Below are positions 43,990 through 57,060 of a stretch of 64,000 nucleotides of DNA, piece after piece (the stretch's first letter is position 1; each line of letters opens with the position of its first letter). This DNA comes from Ilex aquifolium (lineage: Eukaryota; Streptophyta; Magnoliopsida; Aquifoliales; Aquifoliaceae): NCBI GenBank assembly GCA_951799425.1, contig OX637391.1, positions 27,771,701 through 27,835,700 of the forward strand, written 5' to 3'. The notes beneath the pieces are model-generated. The model did not search any database and was not told where the DNA came from. It saw only the letters and a list, made by a program, of their open reading frames with translations. The position numbers and the translations under genes are program-made.

Positions 43990-46205
43990 CTACTGACCAA
44001 GGTTTCCCAAAAGCCGCTCCACCGCAGCGTGTACATTCCCTGCAGTGGCAATCAGAGCTCGTATATTTTCTTGGGTATCAAAGAATCCCATTTCTTGTAG
44101 CTGCGAGAGCTGAGTGGCATATAGTTCTTCCGGGGGCACTATAGTAGTTCATAAATAATATAATAAGAGTTGAATGACAAAAAAATAAATGATAAAACTA
44201 AAACACTAAGTTCAGAATATTAACCATCAGATCTGTTGGGAACAGCAAGGCCTACACTCCCCAGTCCGCCAAACATGTTCATCAACATATTCAACCCCAT
44301 GTCACGTGTTCCTGTATCATAAGATAATTAGCAGGCTTCAGTGTGAGATAATACAAAAATATTAGGGGAAAAGAATCATGGATTCTTAATCTCCCATTCT
44401 CTCGACAATTTAGTGATTTCCCCCTTTTTTAGAACAAATGTGTATTACTTGCATCCATGTTCTTTTTTGAGGCTGGGAGTACGATTCACATCCCGAGCGA
44501 TTCAATATATGCATATCTATGCACCAATTGTGCAAGAACACCATATTAATAGTGGTCAAACATGTAAAAAGATCCAATCGTAAACAGTTCAAGATAACAA
44601 GTTCCCATCATAGCAATATTTAATATCCTCTATTCTCCCAAACTCTTTTTGTGTATAATATACTATACTCCAATAGAATTCAGGACAAAGGAAATGTGGG
44701 TTAAAATTAGATGATCATCATCAACGATGAGGCTTTTCATAAACACCTTATTAGTTAAATTTTAAAAGGCCTGCTCACTAGAGCTATCTTCAATGTCGTC
44801 GATAGTTACATCCTGAACTGACACTAAGTGGTAGAACAAATATTCTACAAAGAGAAACAAAATTCGGAGTTTCAGACATAAAAGGAGATACCTATCCCTC
44901 CACCATGTTGACCTGGTTCCCTGCATGAGTGCAACAATTTGTTAGCAAACTACAATGCCATGGGGATGACAACTAGGCCACAAACTCGATCAGGTAATAC
45001 AAATGTATAGGAAAAAACTACCAGAAATCCAAATAATCTGCCCAACTAGTCAGACATAGATTGAGTCAAAAGTTCAAACCCTTGACTCAAATTTTCGCTC
45101 AAATTTGAGTCAACATTTGAATAAAAAACTAAATTTGATACAAAGCTCTCAAATGGAAAAACTCAAAGTTACAAACTCAAATTTAAATGAGAACAAACTC
45201 ATATTTAAAGGAGAAAAAAATATGACCATTGGATCTTTAAAGAAATGTGAAATCTGATCATTCAAGATTTGAGTCTCCCTTCATTTAGTATAAATTTGAG
45301 TAAAGGATAAAAGGTAATGTTTTTAGCCTGTTTTTATTTAAATTTAAATTTGAGTAAGGGTTTGAAGAAGGATTAGAGATGCTCTATCGAAGTCCATACT
45401 TATAAAGTTCACAAACTTGGAGAACTTCACGTCGTTTCTTGTACCAGACAAAGTAAATCCAAAGTCCAACTTACTGGCTTTGTGGCTGCCGACCAAGTTG
45501 AGACAAAAGAGCTTGCTGAAAAGTGAAGAGTTGCTGACGGAGGGAAATGAATAAAATGTAACTGAGAGAGAGGAAGAAAGATACAAATACACAAGATGAA
45601 ATATATATATCTATAGTGTTCAGTTAGTTGAGCATGCACACACATAATCACAAAAGAAGACTTACATCCATATATCAAAGAGAATAGATCGTATATATTA
45701 AAGTGAATAAATATTCATCAGAACATACTTGATTTCTTATGTATTATGCAATAAAGAAAATAGCAATACAGGTTTCTATCACTCAACTTCAACGAGCTAG
45801 CTCCAATATAAGAAAGACAAAAAGTACCTCTTTGGAGGACACAATACATGTGTCTTCAAGAATAGGTGGTGCAGGGAATCATGATTCAATCTTCTTTAAC
45901 TTGTCAGTGTACTGTTTGAATGAGTGATAGATGGCTAGGGTAAGCTTTTTAGTTGAAGAGTTGGGTAAGCTACAGTTGCAGGCCCCCTAAGTTGTCAGGT
46001 CGGCCTCTCTACTCAAGCTCCCTCATGCCATGAACATAACGGATGACAAGTTTCAATATTGCAATTTGTAACTTGAACTTCTCCTCACCAGTAACTCAGT
46101 ACCGTCTTCCATGCTTCACTTCCCCCCTCCATTCATTTTTTCTCAGTATTTCCTTTTCCCCGCCACATTTTTCGAGTAAAAACATATTGCCTGAGTTTTG
46201 AATTC

Positions 46206-46242
<37 letters not shown>

Positions 46243-49200
46243 GAAAAGCAAAACCCAAACCATGGTTGCATTCCAGTAAAAATTGGGACGTGCTGTAGCC
46301 CACATCTGCAACACTCTCAATAAACATAATCAACCAAACCCATTAACCAAATTCTTGTCTTTCCAAAACCTCCTCATCCTACCCAAATCCTTCTCAAGTT
46401 CTTCACGGTTATACAACAATTCACAAGTCGTGAATACACTATTCACAGAAACATGTCTTAGGTGTTTCAAGTGTGGAAGCAAGAGAATTGAGTCAAATAT
46501 CTTCTGCATGAACCTTCCCCAAAAATTAATGTTCAAAACTTTCATTGGTTGTCAAAAGAAATTACTGAATTGCATAAGAAAGCCGTGACATGATAGATCA
46601 CTAATATTATTGTGATTGATAGAAAAATTAACCAGTAGTTATGTTAACCTTTTTCAATACTGCTGCAAAAGCTTTTGAAATTTTAGTGATGATTTGTTGG
46701 CAGTGAAGAAGCGAGATCGAGTCGAGCGTTTGAGGGTTTACATCACACTGTGCATGAGCAAAAAGGGGGGTTGTGATGGAGAGAGATAGAGAGGCCATTC
46801 ACACAGCTGTTATAGAGTTTGGGGAGCGGGAGTGAAGTTGACAATGTCTTACGTTCAAAAGATTACTCAGCATCTCTCGCTTCTTATTTTACTTTTCTTG
46901 GTATATTATTTCACTTCAGCCAGTAAAATAAAGTTCACAGCCTGTAGGAGCAGAATAGAGTGGAGACCTGACAGCTTAAGAGGCCTGCGACAGAGGAGGG
47001 CCAAACCCTTGTAGAAATCTGACAGAAAACTTTAAACCGAACCTTGAACCAATGTGGATAGACATAGAGTGATTCATGTTGATGACGAACCAAAAACAGA
47101 TAGAAGATCAGAAACAGCACCGGACAATAACTTGAGATGCTGAGGAACACATATAAATGCAAAAGATATTATTAAAATTACGAGCCCACTAGAGCCACGC
47201 GAACCATATTGGGTGGTTCAGTGGTCAAACAAGAGGCAAGATGTAAACCTGCACATATGAGTTTGGGTCCCTTTCCGCATAAGACTCTTATTTCACCAAT
47301 GTAAGTGGTTTGTAGGTAATTGTGTGCATCTGAGTTTGCGCTGCAACCATGAATCCAAAAGGGGCATGGCTGGAACAATTCCCCCTTTATCCCCAGAAAA
47401 AATAAGACAAAAACTAGAGCCACACCACAACTGAGATCTCATGCAGCCAATGCTTGGTAGTTGGAACAAAAGCATCAGTGAGTTGAGATGAATAAATTAG
47501 TACATATATATTTGCCATCACAGTGAAGCTTATTATGTGGAAACATCACAGATATGCAAAAGAATCCAGACATGGATCTCACAAATATCAACGGGAGACT
47601 TTAACTGACATCTGACAGCAAAGAGTGATGGAGAGATATTAATCAAGTCCTTCAATACTCTGACTAAAGCATATTATGTAATATGTGTATCTCTCAATTT
47701 TTTTTCCTGTTCTTTCACTATATTTTTTGTGTGTGCACATTAAAGGGGGAAGAGTGTGAAGAGAGAGAGAGAGAGATCTTTCATGCAATGTACCTGCATC
47801 GTCTCAGGAGAAGTCAATTGATGAATAAACTCAGGGTTTTGCATCATCTCTCTAAACTGGGAATTGGAATCAATCATGTTCCGAAGCTGGGGATTAAGAC
47901 CAAAAATCTAGATATCAATAGAAGTATAGAATAAGAATCCTGGTAATCAAGTATTAATCTTACTATATAACAGACTAGAATAAAACCTGATTCATATATT
48001 GAGGGTTGGAGAAGAGACTTTGCATCATCTGTGATACAGAAGGAGTTTGCATGATTTGATTCAGAGAAGTGGGATCCGGCATGGCACCTAACATTTGCTC
48101 AAAATTCGAGAAACTAAGTCCACCTAAGCCACCAAGTGGCAGTGAACTAGCATCACCAGCAGGATTTGACCTAGTAGTGGCATTTGTTTGGGCACCTCCA
48201 GCTGCCAGTTTCAATATGAGTTAACAATTCACAGGTAACACCAATAATTTTTTTCCACAAGCGAATTTTAATCAAAAACAAGCGATTCAGCATTCAGCAG
48301 CAAAGAAATCTTACACTCCTATTCAATGGAAACAAATAATAGGAAATAATACTTTAGCTTCCAAAAAGAAAAGAATAGGAAATAAAATTAAACATAGTTC
48401 GGGTGCATATGCAACTACAGTCAATTCAAACAATGAACTAGGCCCAAGAAAACTTTGAGGTAGTTTCACTAAAAATGAAGTGTATATCAAAAATCAATGA
48501 ACAATATAAACACTGCACTCTATATATATATATATATATGAGACAAATTTTCTCAGTTTAAATATTTCTATGACGCAAGTTAATAACCATTAAACATACT
48601 GGAATTCACTACTGACTTCAGTAGTTAAGGCACCTCAAATTTCCGAACATTAAGGAAAAAATCACTTTTAAACTTTGGACAATTATAAGGTTCAACAGCT
48701 ATTTTGCATCATTGATCAAACAACTTATCTGAAGAGCAAAGGAGAAGAAAAATTACTAGATTAGATAGCTAAACCATCCTAAAGAAGGGAAAGACTAAGG
48801 AGAGAATGAAGGCTTACTACCAGCAGAGGCCCAAGGATTAGGAAGTGGATTAGAATTTGGAGCAGGAGAATTAGTAGTTGTTTCAGAACTTGTGGTTGTA
48901 GGATTAGGCGACTGATTTCTGCCAGGCCCCTCACCTTGGGCCCCCAAAAGAGCGGCAAAGGGGTTTGAGGTTAGGTGGTTTCTAGTGTCTCCTCCCATCG
49001 ATGTTGCATTTAGAAATGGCTCCTGGACATTTTCATACATGCGCCTGAGCATGTTAAACCCCTCAGGAGAAGATTCAATATTGCTCATAGCTCTGTCAGT
49101 GTTGCGCATCATCTCACGCATGAGTTCAGGGTTTCGTGCTGCTTCCATTGTCTGACGGAGAGTACTAGGATCATTGAGTATGTGCGCCAGCTCTGGATTC

Positions 49201-52200
49201 CGATCAATAATTTCACGCATCTGAGGATTATTCGTAATCAAGTTGCGGATAATGTCTGGGTTATTCGTAAGGTTCTGAACAAGAGGCATGTTCAAAATCT
49301 CTCTCATCATGTTTGGGTTCTGAGCCAACTGTTGCTGCATTTGTTCAAACTCCGGAAGTCCAGCTGCAAATAAACTACCACCATTTCCTAATCCATTCAC
49401 ACCAAGTCCAGGAAATAGTGATGCTCCAAATCCAGATCCTTCAGATACCCTACTTTCATTGGAACCACCAGCCCCTGCGGCACTAGGAGCAGCATTTGGA
49501 CCCCCAGTATTGCTTGCAGCTGTACTATTTGCAGATGCAGCAGGTGCAAAACTGCGAACCAAGTGAACAGTGTGATCCGCCTCCAAACCTGTGAACGGTG
49601 AAAAGGGGGAAAATTGAAAATAGATACATTGAAGTTCACAATTTTGACATTTTAACACAATGGTGTTTACCCAATACTACGTCTCTTCACTTTCAAGATC
49701 TACCCACAAATTGATGAAGCAGGAACGATTACTTTTCGATGCATTACTATAAAACAACTGGATTCGTTAAAGAAAAAAAATGGAAAAAGAACAGCATGCT
49801 GAAAACATAAAGTATTAGGCTGTAATGTGTGCAAAAGAAACCCCAAAAGAGTCTCCAAACTCTGTAGACACAGTAGAAGCATACCGCTCAATGAACCCCC
49901 TTTATACCGTCTTACCCTCACGTCGATGTGTTCTTTTTGTAAAAACAAGTACATTATTGCCACCTTGCTAATAAAAAGCTTGACTCTAAATAAAAGGTGT
50001 TGAGCATTAATATGCATCTAAATCTTATACTGAGATTTATCATAAACTAACATTGATAGATGATGTGGGTTTGATTTTCATGCGTGTATTAGAGAGAGAA
50101 AGGCTTTTCATACAAAAAATATGGCCTTGAATTTGATAGACATTTGGTCATTATGAAATGCCTCATTCCAAATAGATGCACCAAGTGTAGAAGGGGAGAT
50201 AAGCGGGAGTGGGTAAACACCCTAATTTAAAAAAGCAATGGATCTCGTATATGCATCAATTTTTCTTTGTGGTTGGTTGAAGTTTCCTGAATCCACTTTC
50301 TATTTACTATGGACATGTCCAAGAATATAAGGCATAGTGTCCCTCAATTTGTTGGTTGAACATGTCCAACTAAACAAGTAAACAAATTTTTGACCCTGTC
50401 AGCTTCCAATCTTTTCCATGATGGTGACCACTCTTTTTCTTAGTGACTCTTCTAATGGCTCTGATCAAGTGGCTCTTTTGTGGATTCCTTCAATTCCCCA
50501 GTTTTTAATTTATCCTATTGTTTTTCTATTGTCTACTCATTGCTTTATACGTCTCTTCAGTGAAACTGAGATTTACTTCATTACACATACAAACTTCAGT
50601 CCATCATGATGGCTCGGAAAACACTTTAATATTCAAAAATTAAATCTACAGGAGGGATGTTTACATACATATGCACTACCGACTTACAGCTCTCAATCAA
50701 TTCAAGCCTTTTTCATCATTTTGTCCGATAAAGAATAGACCAATTGTACACTTCAATTCGATTCCATTTTTTATTGAAAGCACCAGGTATAAGCTGTTGA
50801 AGTTGTTGAAGCTTCCTAGCCGTTAGGTTTAGAATTCCCCTGTTTCTTAGGATTATTTCCAGCAGTGTTGAATAATTCCTCCTATACTTGAGGAACAAGT
50901 ATTTTTTCTGTTTAACTAGTCATGCTCCACGATTATAGGACCTGTAAAGTCATGGGTTGTTATTTCCTTTTTGAATCTCTGTGTGAGACTATTTATTAGT
51001 CATTGTAGTCATTTAATAACAGAATTCTCCAAGTTAGCAATTCACATAAGTCTCTTCTTCTCAGAACTCTCTTCTTCTCTCTTTGGTTCTGACATCTGGT
51101 ATCAGAGCCTCACAGAAATGGCATCCGAGAGTAACTTTGTGCAACCTGCCATTCCAAGGTTTGATGGTCACTATAACCATTGGAGTATGCTAATGGAGAA
51201 TTTTCTGCGTTCCAAAGAATATTGGAACCTGATAGAGACGGGAATCACTGCACCAGCAGTAGGGACGGATCTCAGTGAGGCACAGCAGAAGGCCATTGAT
51301 GATCAGACGCTAAAAGATCTAAAGGTTAAGAACTACCTGTTCCAAGCCATTGATCGCTCGATACTGGAGACCATTTTGAAGAAGGATACTGCGAAGGATA
51401 TATGGGATTCTATGAAGCAAAAGTATCAAGGAACAGCACGTGTAAAACGTGCTCAACTGCAAGCTCTTCACAAAGAGTTTGAAGTGCTGCACATGAAGGC
51501 TGGGGAATCGATTAATGACTACTTCGGGAGAACTCTCATCATAGCCAACAAGATGAGAATTCATGGGGAGAAAATGGATGACGTGGTAATCATTGAAAAG
51601 ATTTTGAGGTCTATGACTTCGAAATATGATTACGTTGTATGTTCTATTGAGGAATCAAATGACCTAGACAACCTGTCCATAGATGAGCTCCAAAGCAGTC
51701 TTTTGGTCCATGAACAAAGGATCAGCAGGCACGTGGAAGATGAACAAGCTCTTCAAGTCACTCATGGAACCCAGCAAGAAGGAAGAGGTGGAGGTCGAGG
51801 CTCATACCGAGGAAGAGGAAGAGGAAGGGGTAGGTTTGGGTTCGACAAATCTACCATAAAGTGTTACAATTGTCATGAGTTAGGGCATTTTAAATGGGAA
51901 TGTCCTAAGAGAGCCAAGGAACAAACAGCAAATTATGTAGATGCAAAAGAGGAGATGCTGCTGATGACTCTTGTGGATTTCAAGCAGGCTTCATCCAAGC
52001 ACATTTGGTTTCTTGACTCTGGCTGTAGTAATCACATGTGCGGCAACAAAGACATGTTCTGTGAGATTGATAGCAGCTTTAGAGAATCGGTGAAGCTGGG
52101 CAATGATTCGAGTCTTACCGTACAAGGCAAGGGTAAGGTTCGAATGGAGGTAAATGGGATTGTGCTTATGATTACAGGAGTCTTCTACATACCAGATTTG

Positions 52201-55200
52201 AAGAACAATCTGTTAAGCATCGGCCAGTTGCAAGAAAAGGGGATGTCAGGGCTGTTTCAACATGAAACCTGCAAAGTCTTTCATTCTGAGAAAGGCTTAA
52301 TCTTGGAAACCAAGATGACACATAACAGGATGTTTGTTGTGCTCGCTCATTGCTCATCAAAGGAACAACAATGTTTCTCCACACTGACCACAGATCAAGC
52401 AAACATTTGGCATTGTCGATATGGGCATCTCAGCTAAAATGGACTCAAAGTGCTCCAACAGAAGAACATGGTGAAAGGGTTACCTCAGTTTAGAGCCTCT
52501 CAAAGGGTGTGTGAAGATTGCTTGGTAGGAAGGTAGCACCGTGATCGATTTCCCAATAAAAGCATTTGGAGAGCCTCCAACATTCTTCAGCTGGTGCACG
52601 CTGACATATATGGACCAATCAAACCATTTTCAAACAACAAGAGACGGTATCTCATCACCTTCATTGATGATTTCAGCAAAAAAACTTGGGTTTATTTCTT
52701 GGTGGAGAAGTCAGAAGCATTTTCCACATTCAAGTCCTACAAAGCAAGAGTTGAGAAGGAAGCTGGGACATTCATACGGATTCTTAGAACAGATCGTGGG
52801 GGAGAGTTCACATCACAGGAGTTCACAAATTTCTGTGATGAAAACGGAATCCATAGACAGTTGACGGCTGCCTATACTTCTCAACAAAACGGCGTCGCGG
52901 AGAGAAAAAATCGTACCATAATGAATATGGTGCGAAGTATGCTGTCAGCGAAACAAATTCCCAAAACCTTCTGGCCTAAAGCTGTGAACTGGAATGTGCA
53001 TGTGCTGAATCGATGTCCGACTCTTGCCATAAAGAACAAGACACCTGAGGAGGCATGGAGTGGCTTAAACCATCAGTGGATCATTTTCGAATTTTTGGAT
53101 GCATTGCCCACGTGCATGTACCAGACAACAAAAGAGTGAAGCTCGATGCCAAGAGTTTCAAATGCGTCTTGTTGGGGGTAAGTGATGAATCTAAAGCTTA
53201 TAGATTATTTGATCCTCTTTCAATAAAATAATTGTCAGCCGAGACGTGGTGTTTGAAGAAGATCAACAATGGAGTTGGGATGATAGTCACAAGCAAGCCA
53301 TATTCGCTGATCTCGAGTGGGAAAGTGATGAAGAAGCAGGTCCAGAAGATGAGTAATGGAGAGGAGTCTGAAGCTGATGAAGAGCCTGGAGAGACTGAAT
53401 CTGAGTCTGATCCAAATGGAGGAGACACTCCAAATGGTGAGAACTCACAACGTGAAGGACGAGCTCGGAGGCCACCAGTTTGGATGAGAGACTATGAAAC
53501 TGGCCAAGGTCTCTCTGATGAAGAAAGTGCAAACATGACACATTTGGCTTTGTTCACTGACAGGGATCCCATGACATTCGAAGAAGCTATGAAGTCTGAG
53601 AAATGGAGGCAAGCTATGGATCAAGAAATACAAGCCATCAAGAGGAACGATACATGGGAACTAGTGGCGCTGCCATCAGGAGGAAAAACCATAGGAGTGA
53701 AGTGGGTCTTTAAAACGAAGCTTAACGAAAATGGGGAAGTGGACAAGTACAAAACTCGGCTAGTCGCTAAGGGGTACTGTCAACAATATGGAATTGATTA
53801 TGCTGAAGTATTCGCACCAGTGGCTCGCTTGGACACCATTCGAATTGTTATATCCCTTGCTGCTCAGAAAAGCTGGGTGATCTACCAGCTTGACGTCAAG
53901 TCGGCGTTTCTACATGGAGAAATCAATGAAGAGGTCTTTGTCGATCAGCCTCCGGGTTATGAACAGATGGGACATGAATCCAAGGTTTATCGACTCAAAA
54001 AGGCGTTGTATGGACTCAAACAGGCTCCCCAAGCTTGGTATAGTCGCATTGAGTCATATTTTATCAAAGAAGGCTTCACCAAATGTCCCTACGAGCACAC
54101 TTTATTCATTAAAATTGCGGGTGGAGGTAAAATTTTAATTGTATGTCTTTATGTTGATGACCTCATTTTTACTGGCAATGATGAAGTGATGTTCGAAAAA
54201 TTTAAGAAATCCATGATGATTGAGTTTGACATGACTGACCTTGGAAGAATGAGGTATTTTCTTGGTATTGAAGTGTTACAAAGGACAGACGGTATTTTTA
54301 TTAGTCAACGGAAGTACGCTCAAGAGGTATTGAAGAAGTTCAATATGGCTCAGTGCAACTCAGTACACAATCCAGTGGTCCTTGGTTTTAAACTCACAAA
54401 AGATGAAGAGGGAGTTGAAGTTGATAGTACTGTCTACAAGCAGATGGTGGGAAGTCTCATGTACTTAACTTCCACACGCCCTGATCTGATGTTTATTGTC
54501 AGCTTGATCAGTAGGTACATGGAGCGTCCTACTGAGTCTCACTTACTGGCAGCAAAAAGGGTTCTGAGGTACGTGAAGGGTACGGTTAACTTTGGGGTGT
54601 TCTACAAGAAGGGAGGAAGTGAAAAGCTCATCGGGTACACGGACAGCGATTATGTTGGTGATCAAGATGACAGAAAGAGCACCTCAGGCTATGTCTTTCT
54701 AATGAGTGCAGGAGCTGTTTCTTAGTCTTCAAAGAAACAACCAGTTGTTACTCTCTCCACCACCGAAGCTGAGTTTATAGCAGCAGCATCAAGTGCATGC
54801 CAAGTCGTGTGGTTAAGAAGAATTCTGGAGAATCTCAATCAAGTGCAAAGCAGTCCAACGGTGGTGTATTGTGACAATATCTCAGCGATCAAACTCTCGA
54901 AGAACCCTGTAATGCATGGCCGTAGCAAGCACATAGATGTAAGGTTTCATTTCCTTCGAGAACTTGTCAGGAATGAAGTAGTGGAGCTGATTCAATGTTC
55001 TACACAAGAGCAAGTTGCGGATGTTCTAACAAAGCCATTGAAGCTTGATGTCTATCTGAAGATGCGAGGCTTACTGGGTGTGTGTGAATGTCCAGATATA
55101 AACTGAATGTCAATGGTATTCAGTTTAAGGGAGGATGTTGAAGTTGTTGAAGCTTCCTAGCCGTTAGGTTTAGAATTCCCCTGTTTCTTAGGATTATTTC

Positions 55201-55797
55201 CAGCAGTGTTGAATAATTCCTCCTATACTTGAGGAACAAGTATTTTTTCTGTTTAACTAGTCATGCTCCACGATTATAGGAACTGTAAAGTCGTGGGTTG
55301 TTATTTCCTTTTTGAATCTCTGTGTGAGACTATTTATTAGTCATTGTAGTCATTTAATAACAGAATTCTCCAAGTTAGCAATTCACAGAACTCTCTTCTT
55401 CTCAGAACTCTCTTCTTCTCTCTTTGGTTCTGACATAAGCAACCAATCATGAGTCTCTAACGATAATTCAAGTAAAAATTAATTCAGCTGCTAGGCTATT
55501 ATTGATCATATACCTAAACACAGGGAGGATTGAATTAAATTAAATACCATGGCTTTGAAGGGTTTGATCGTCCTTTAAGATCCGGCCTTTGTAAATCAAA
55601 CGCTGCTGTTCCGTGGGGATGTCGCAGTTCTGAGCGAGGATAGATTTGAACCATCCCACGGTGGACTCTAGATTCGCTAGTACCGTGAACTTCGAACCGT
55701 TGGAGCATCGGACATTGACGGTGACTCCATCAACACTCGCGTTGTTGTTCGATTCGCTTCCATCGCGAGCAACTACATCGTCACCACCGCCGCCCAT
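43990..55797 (-). CDS. DSK2: Ubiquilin / DSK2-type ubiquitin receptor
   Basis: Eight coding exons on the minus strand: 55,797-55,548; 49,588-48,818; 48,201-47,987; 47,907-47,794; 45,533-45,475; 44,920-44,892; 44,311-44,225; 44,138-43,990. All introns are GT-AG and phases agree, giving 557 residues, close to plant DSK2 length. The UBL domain spans about 19-94 ('[13 protein letters not shown]', '[17 protein letters not shown]', 'ADHTVHLVR'). STI1-like Asn/Pro/Met-rich repeats follow ('NPNMMREIL', '[12 protein letters not shown]'), and the C-terminal UBA is at about 510-555 ('[22 protein letters not shown]'). DSK2 proteins shuttle ubiquitylated cargo to the proteasome and, in plants, to autophagy. 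Start chosen at 'MGGGGDD', as in homologues. Intron 1 (5,959 bp) holds a copia element; a MITE lies in the intron between exons 5 and 6. Confidence 0.95.
45070..45385. mobile_element. MITE-like element in a DSK2 intron
   Basis: AT-rich with 'actcaaatttaaatttgagt' motifs. The right end 'ggattagagatgctcta' and left 'ttcaaacccttgactcaaa' form an imperfect terminal inverted repeat. Related to 56,705-56,951. Boundaries approximate. Confidence 0.55.
46209..46240. repeat. (CT)16 microsatellite
   Basis: Perfect dinucleotide run in the intron between DSK2 exons 4 and 5. Confidence 0.95.
47760..47776. repeat. (GA)n short tract
   Basis: GAGAGA run just downstream of exon 4 (intron side). Confidence 0.85.
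48521..48539. repeat. (TA)n microsatellite
   Basis: TATATA run in the intron between exons 2 and 3. Confidence 0.85.
49589..50789 (-). other. DSK2 intron 1, part 3' of the copia insertion
   Basis: Host intron sequence between the exon 2 acceptor (AG at 49,590-49,589) and the copia TSD. No conserved feature recognised. Confidence 0.7.
50795..51094 (+). repeat. Copia 5' LTR
   Basis: TGTTGAAG...TCTGACA, 300 bp. Precedes the PBS. Confidence 0.95.
51097..51108 (+). promoter_or_regulatory. Copia primer binding site
   Basis: TGGTATCAGAGC two bases after the LTR, complementary to initiator tRNA-Met 3' end, the standard plant copia primer. Confidence 0.92.
51118..55106 (+). pseudogene. Copia gag-pol polyprotein, multiply disrupted
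   Basis: Domains in order: gag ('[16 protein letters not shown]', UBN2 type) with one CCHC knuckle ('[14 protein letters not shown]', about 51,862-51,903), protease ('[13 protein letters not shown]'), GAG-pre-integrase 'HCRYGHLS', integrase core ('DIYGPI', '[13 protein letters not shown]', '[11 protein letters not shown]'), RT ('[18 protein letters not shown]', '[11 protein letters not shown]'), RNase H ('[18 protein letters not shown]', '[10 protein letters not shown]'). Lesions: TAA at 52,435-52,437, TAG at 52,534-52,536, frameshifts near 53,095, 53,225 and 53,355, TAG at 54,723-54,725 (Trp position). The order PR-INT-RT-RH marks Ty1/copia; the lineage (Tork-like or other) is not resolved. 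It could only move with help in trans. Confidence 0.93.
55121..55135 (+). promoter_or_regulatory. Copia polypurine tract
   Basis: 'cagtttaagggagga' directly before the 3' LTR. Confidence 0.85.
55136..55435 (+). repeat. Copia 3' LTR
   Basis: 300 bp, nearly identical to the 5' LTR; followed by TAAGC. Confidence 0.95.
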
Positions 55798-56704
55798 ACT
55801 GAATTCCTCCCCACAAATCCACCCCCAAAATAGAAATATATCAATTGGAATCAGATCGATCAATGGAGAAATTATTAAACCCTAGCCATTGCAAAACTGA
55901 AGAAGCTCTATGTTAGGTTTCGATTGGCGAAGAATTTTGCGTGAGGAATCGTTAGAAAAGAGGCATGGGTTTTCTGCTGTGCTTATCTGACGTGGCGGGT
56001 TAAAGGAATGTATGGCTAACATTATAAAATACAATTAATTTTAAATTTTAGAGACAAAGAACAATTAAGATTATTTCGTAACAAAAAAATATTATCTAAT
56101 GAACGACGCTATCGTTAATTATCTCGAGTTATTGAGGTCTTAGATCATTTACTTCCCCAATCCGGCGATCTCTCCTTTCCGAATTAACTCCTCTCTCACT
56201 GTAACTTCTTTTTTTTTGGTACATCAAAAAGTTAAAACAATAACTAAATAGAGTTTCTAGGGAAATCAATACTAGCCAAGATAAAATTCGCCAATTGGGG
56301 AGGGGGAGCGTCAAGCTCTACAAAAATGTCCTAATTGCTGGACTCCAAGGTTAGCCAATGTATCTGCACACTAGTTGCCTTCCCTGAAAGTGTGAATAAT
56401 TGGGATATGATTCAGCTCCATTACCTTTCTACAGTTAGTAATAGTCCCTCCTCACAAATCTCTCAAATCCACCATCTTTATGTCCTCTATAAATCTTCCA
56501 AATCTCCCCTCTCCTCTCTCCTCTCTCCTATGCCCCACGCCACTAGCATCACCAACCCGTTGTCTTGTTCTTCACTCACGACCACCAGCCACCACCACAT
56601 GTTCATCTTGCACATTAAGTGTTCATTAAAATGGCTGAGACAATTGTTCATCTAATTGAGGTGAAAAAGTGTCGGCAAGTGAGGGGGACGAGTTTTACTT
56701 TGAA
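55798..56704 (-). other. DSK2 5' UTR and upstream region
   Basis: A GC-moderate leader to about 55,900, then intergenic sequence. I find no confident TATA box. No further gene is supported. Confidence 0.45.
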
Positions 56705-56951
56705 GATCTCTAACCCTAACTCAAATTTAAATTTGAGTAAAAAATTTAAAAAACTTGTTCTAACATTTGGCTCAAACTTATACCAAATCAAGGTAGACTC
56801 ATTTTTTTACTCAAATCAAGGGAGACTCAAATTCTTACCCAAATAATTAATGGTGAGATTTCAACCTCTTTTAAATATCTAATGGTCATCTTTATTCAAG
56901 TTTTTTACTTTAATTTAAACTCAAATCTAAGTCATGGTTGGAGATGCTCTT
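56705..56951. mobile_element. MITE-like element upstream of DSK2
   Basis: Left end 'gatctctaaccctaactcaaat' and right end 'gacttagatttgagt..ggttggagatgctct' (as inverted partner). Shares termini and internal motifs with 45,070-45,385. Boundaries approximate. Confidence 0.55.
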
Positions 56952-57009
56952 AGGAATAGAGTTGTGGGTTGTGCAATCTAAGGTTTTTGGGTGGGAATGG
57001 GAGCATTTG

Positions 57010-57016
57010 GGCAATT

Positions 57017-57047
<31 letters not shown>

Positions 57048-57060
57048 GAGGGGGAGAGAG
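57010..57060. repeat. T-run followed by long G-run
   Basis: About 13 T then more than 20 G; length is prone to assembly or sequencing error. Confidence 0.8.

Larger units (their letters stand above)
50795..55435 (+). mobile_element. Ty1/copia retrotransposon inside DSK2 intron 1
   Basis: 4,641 bp with two 300-bp LTRs (50,795-51,094 and 55,136-55,435; 4 differences by eye), PBS, PPT and TSD TAAGC (50,790-50,794 and 55,436-55,440). Transcription is antisense to the host gene. The low LTR divergence (about 1.3%) indicates recent insertion, but the coding region carries several inactivating lesions. Confidence 0.96.

Noticed and set aside
50418-50609. A 63-residue frame in DSK2 intron 1.
   Set aside because: No similarity or context; intronic chance frame.
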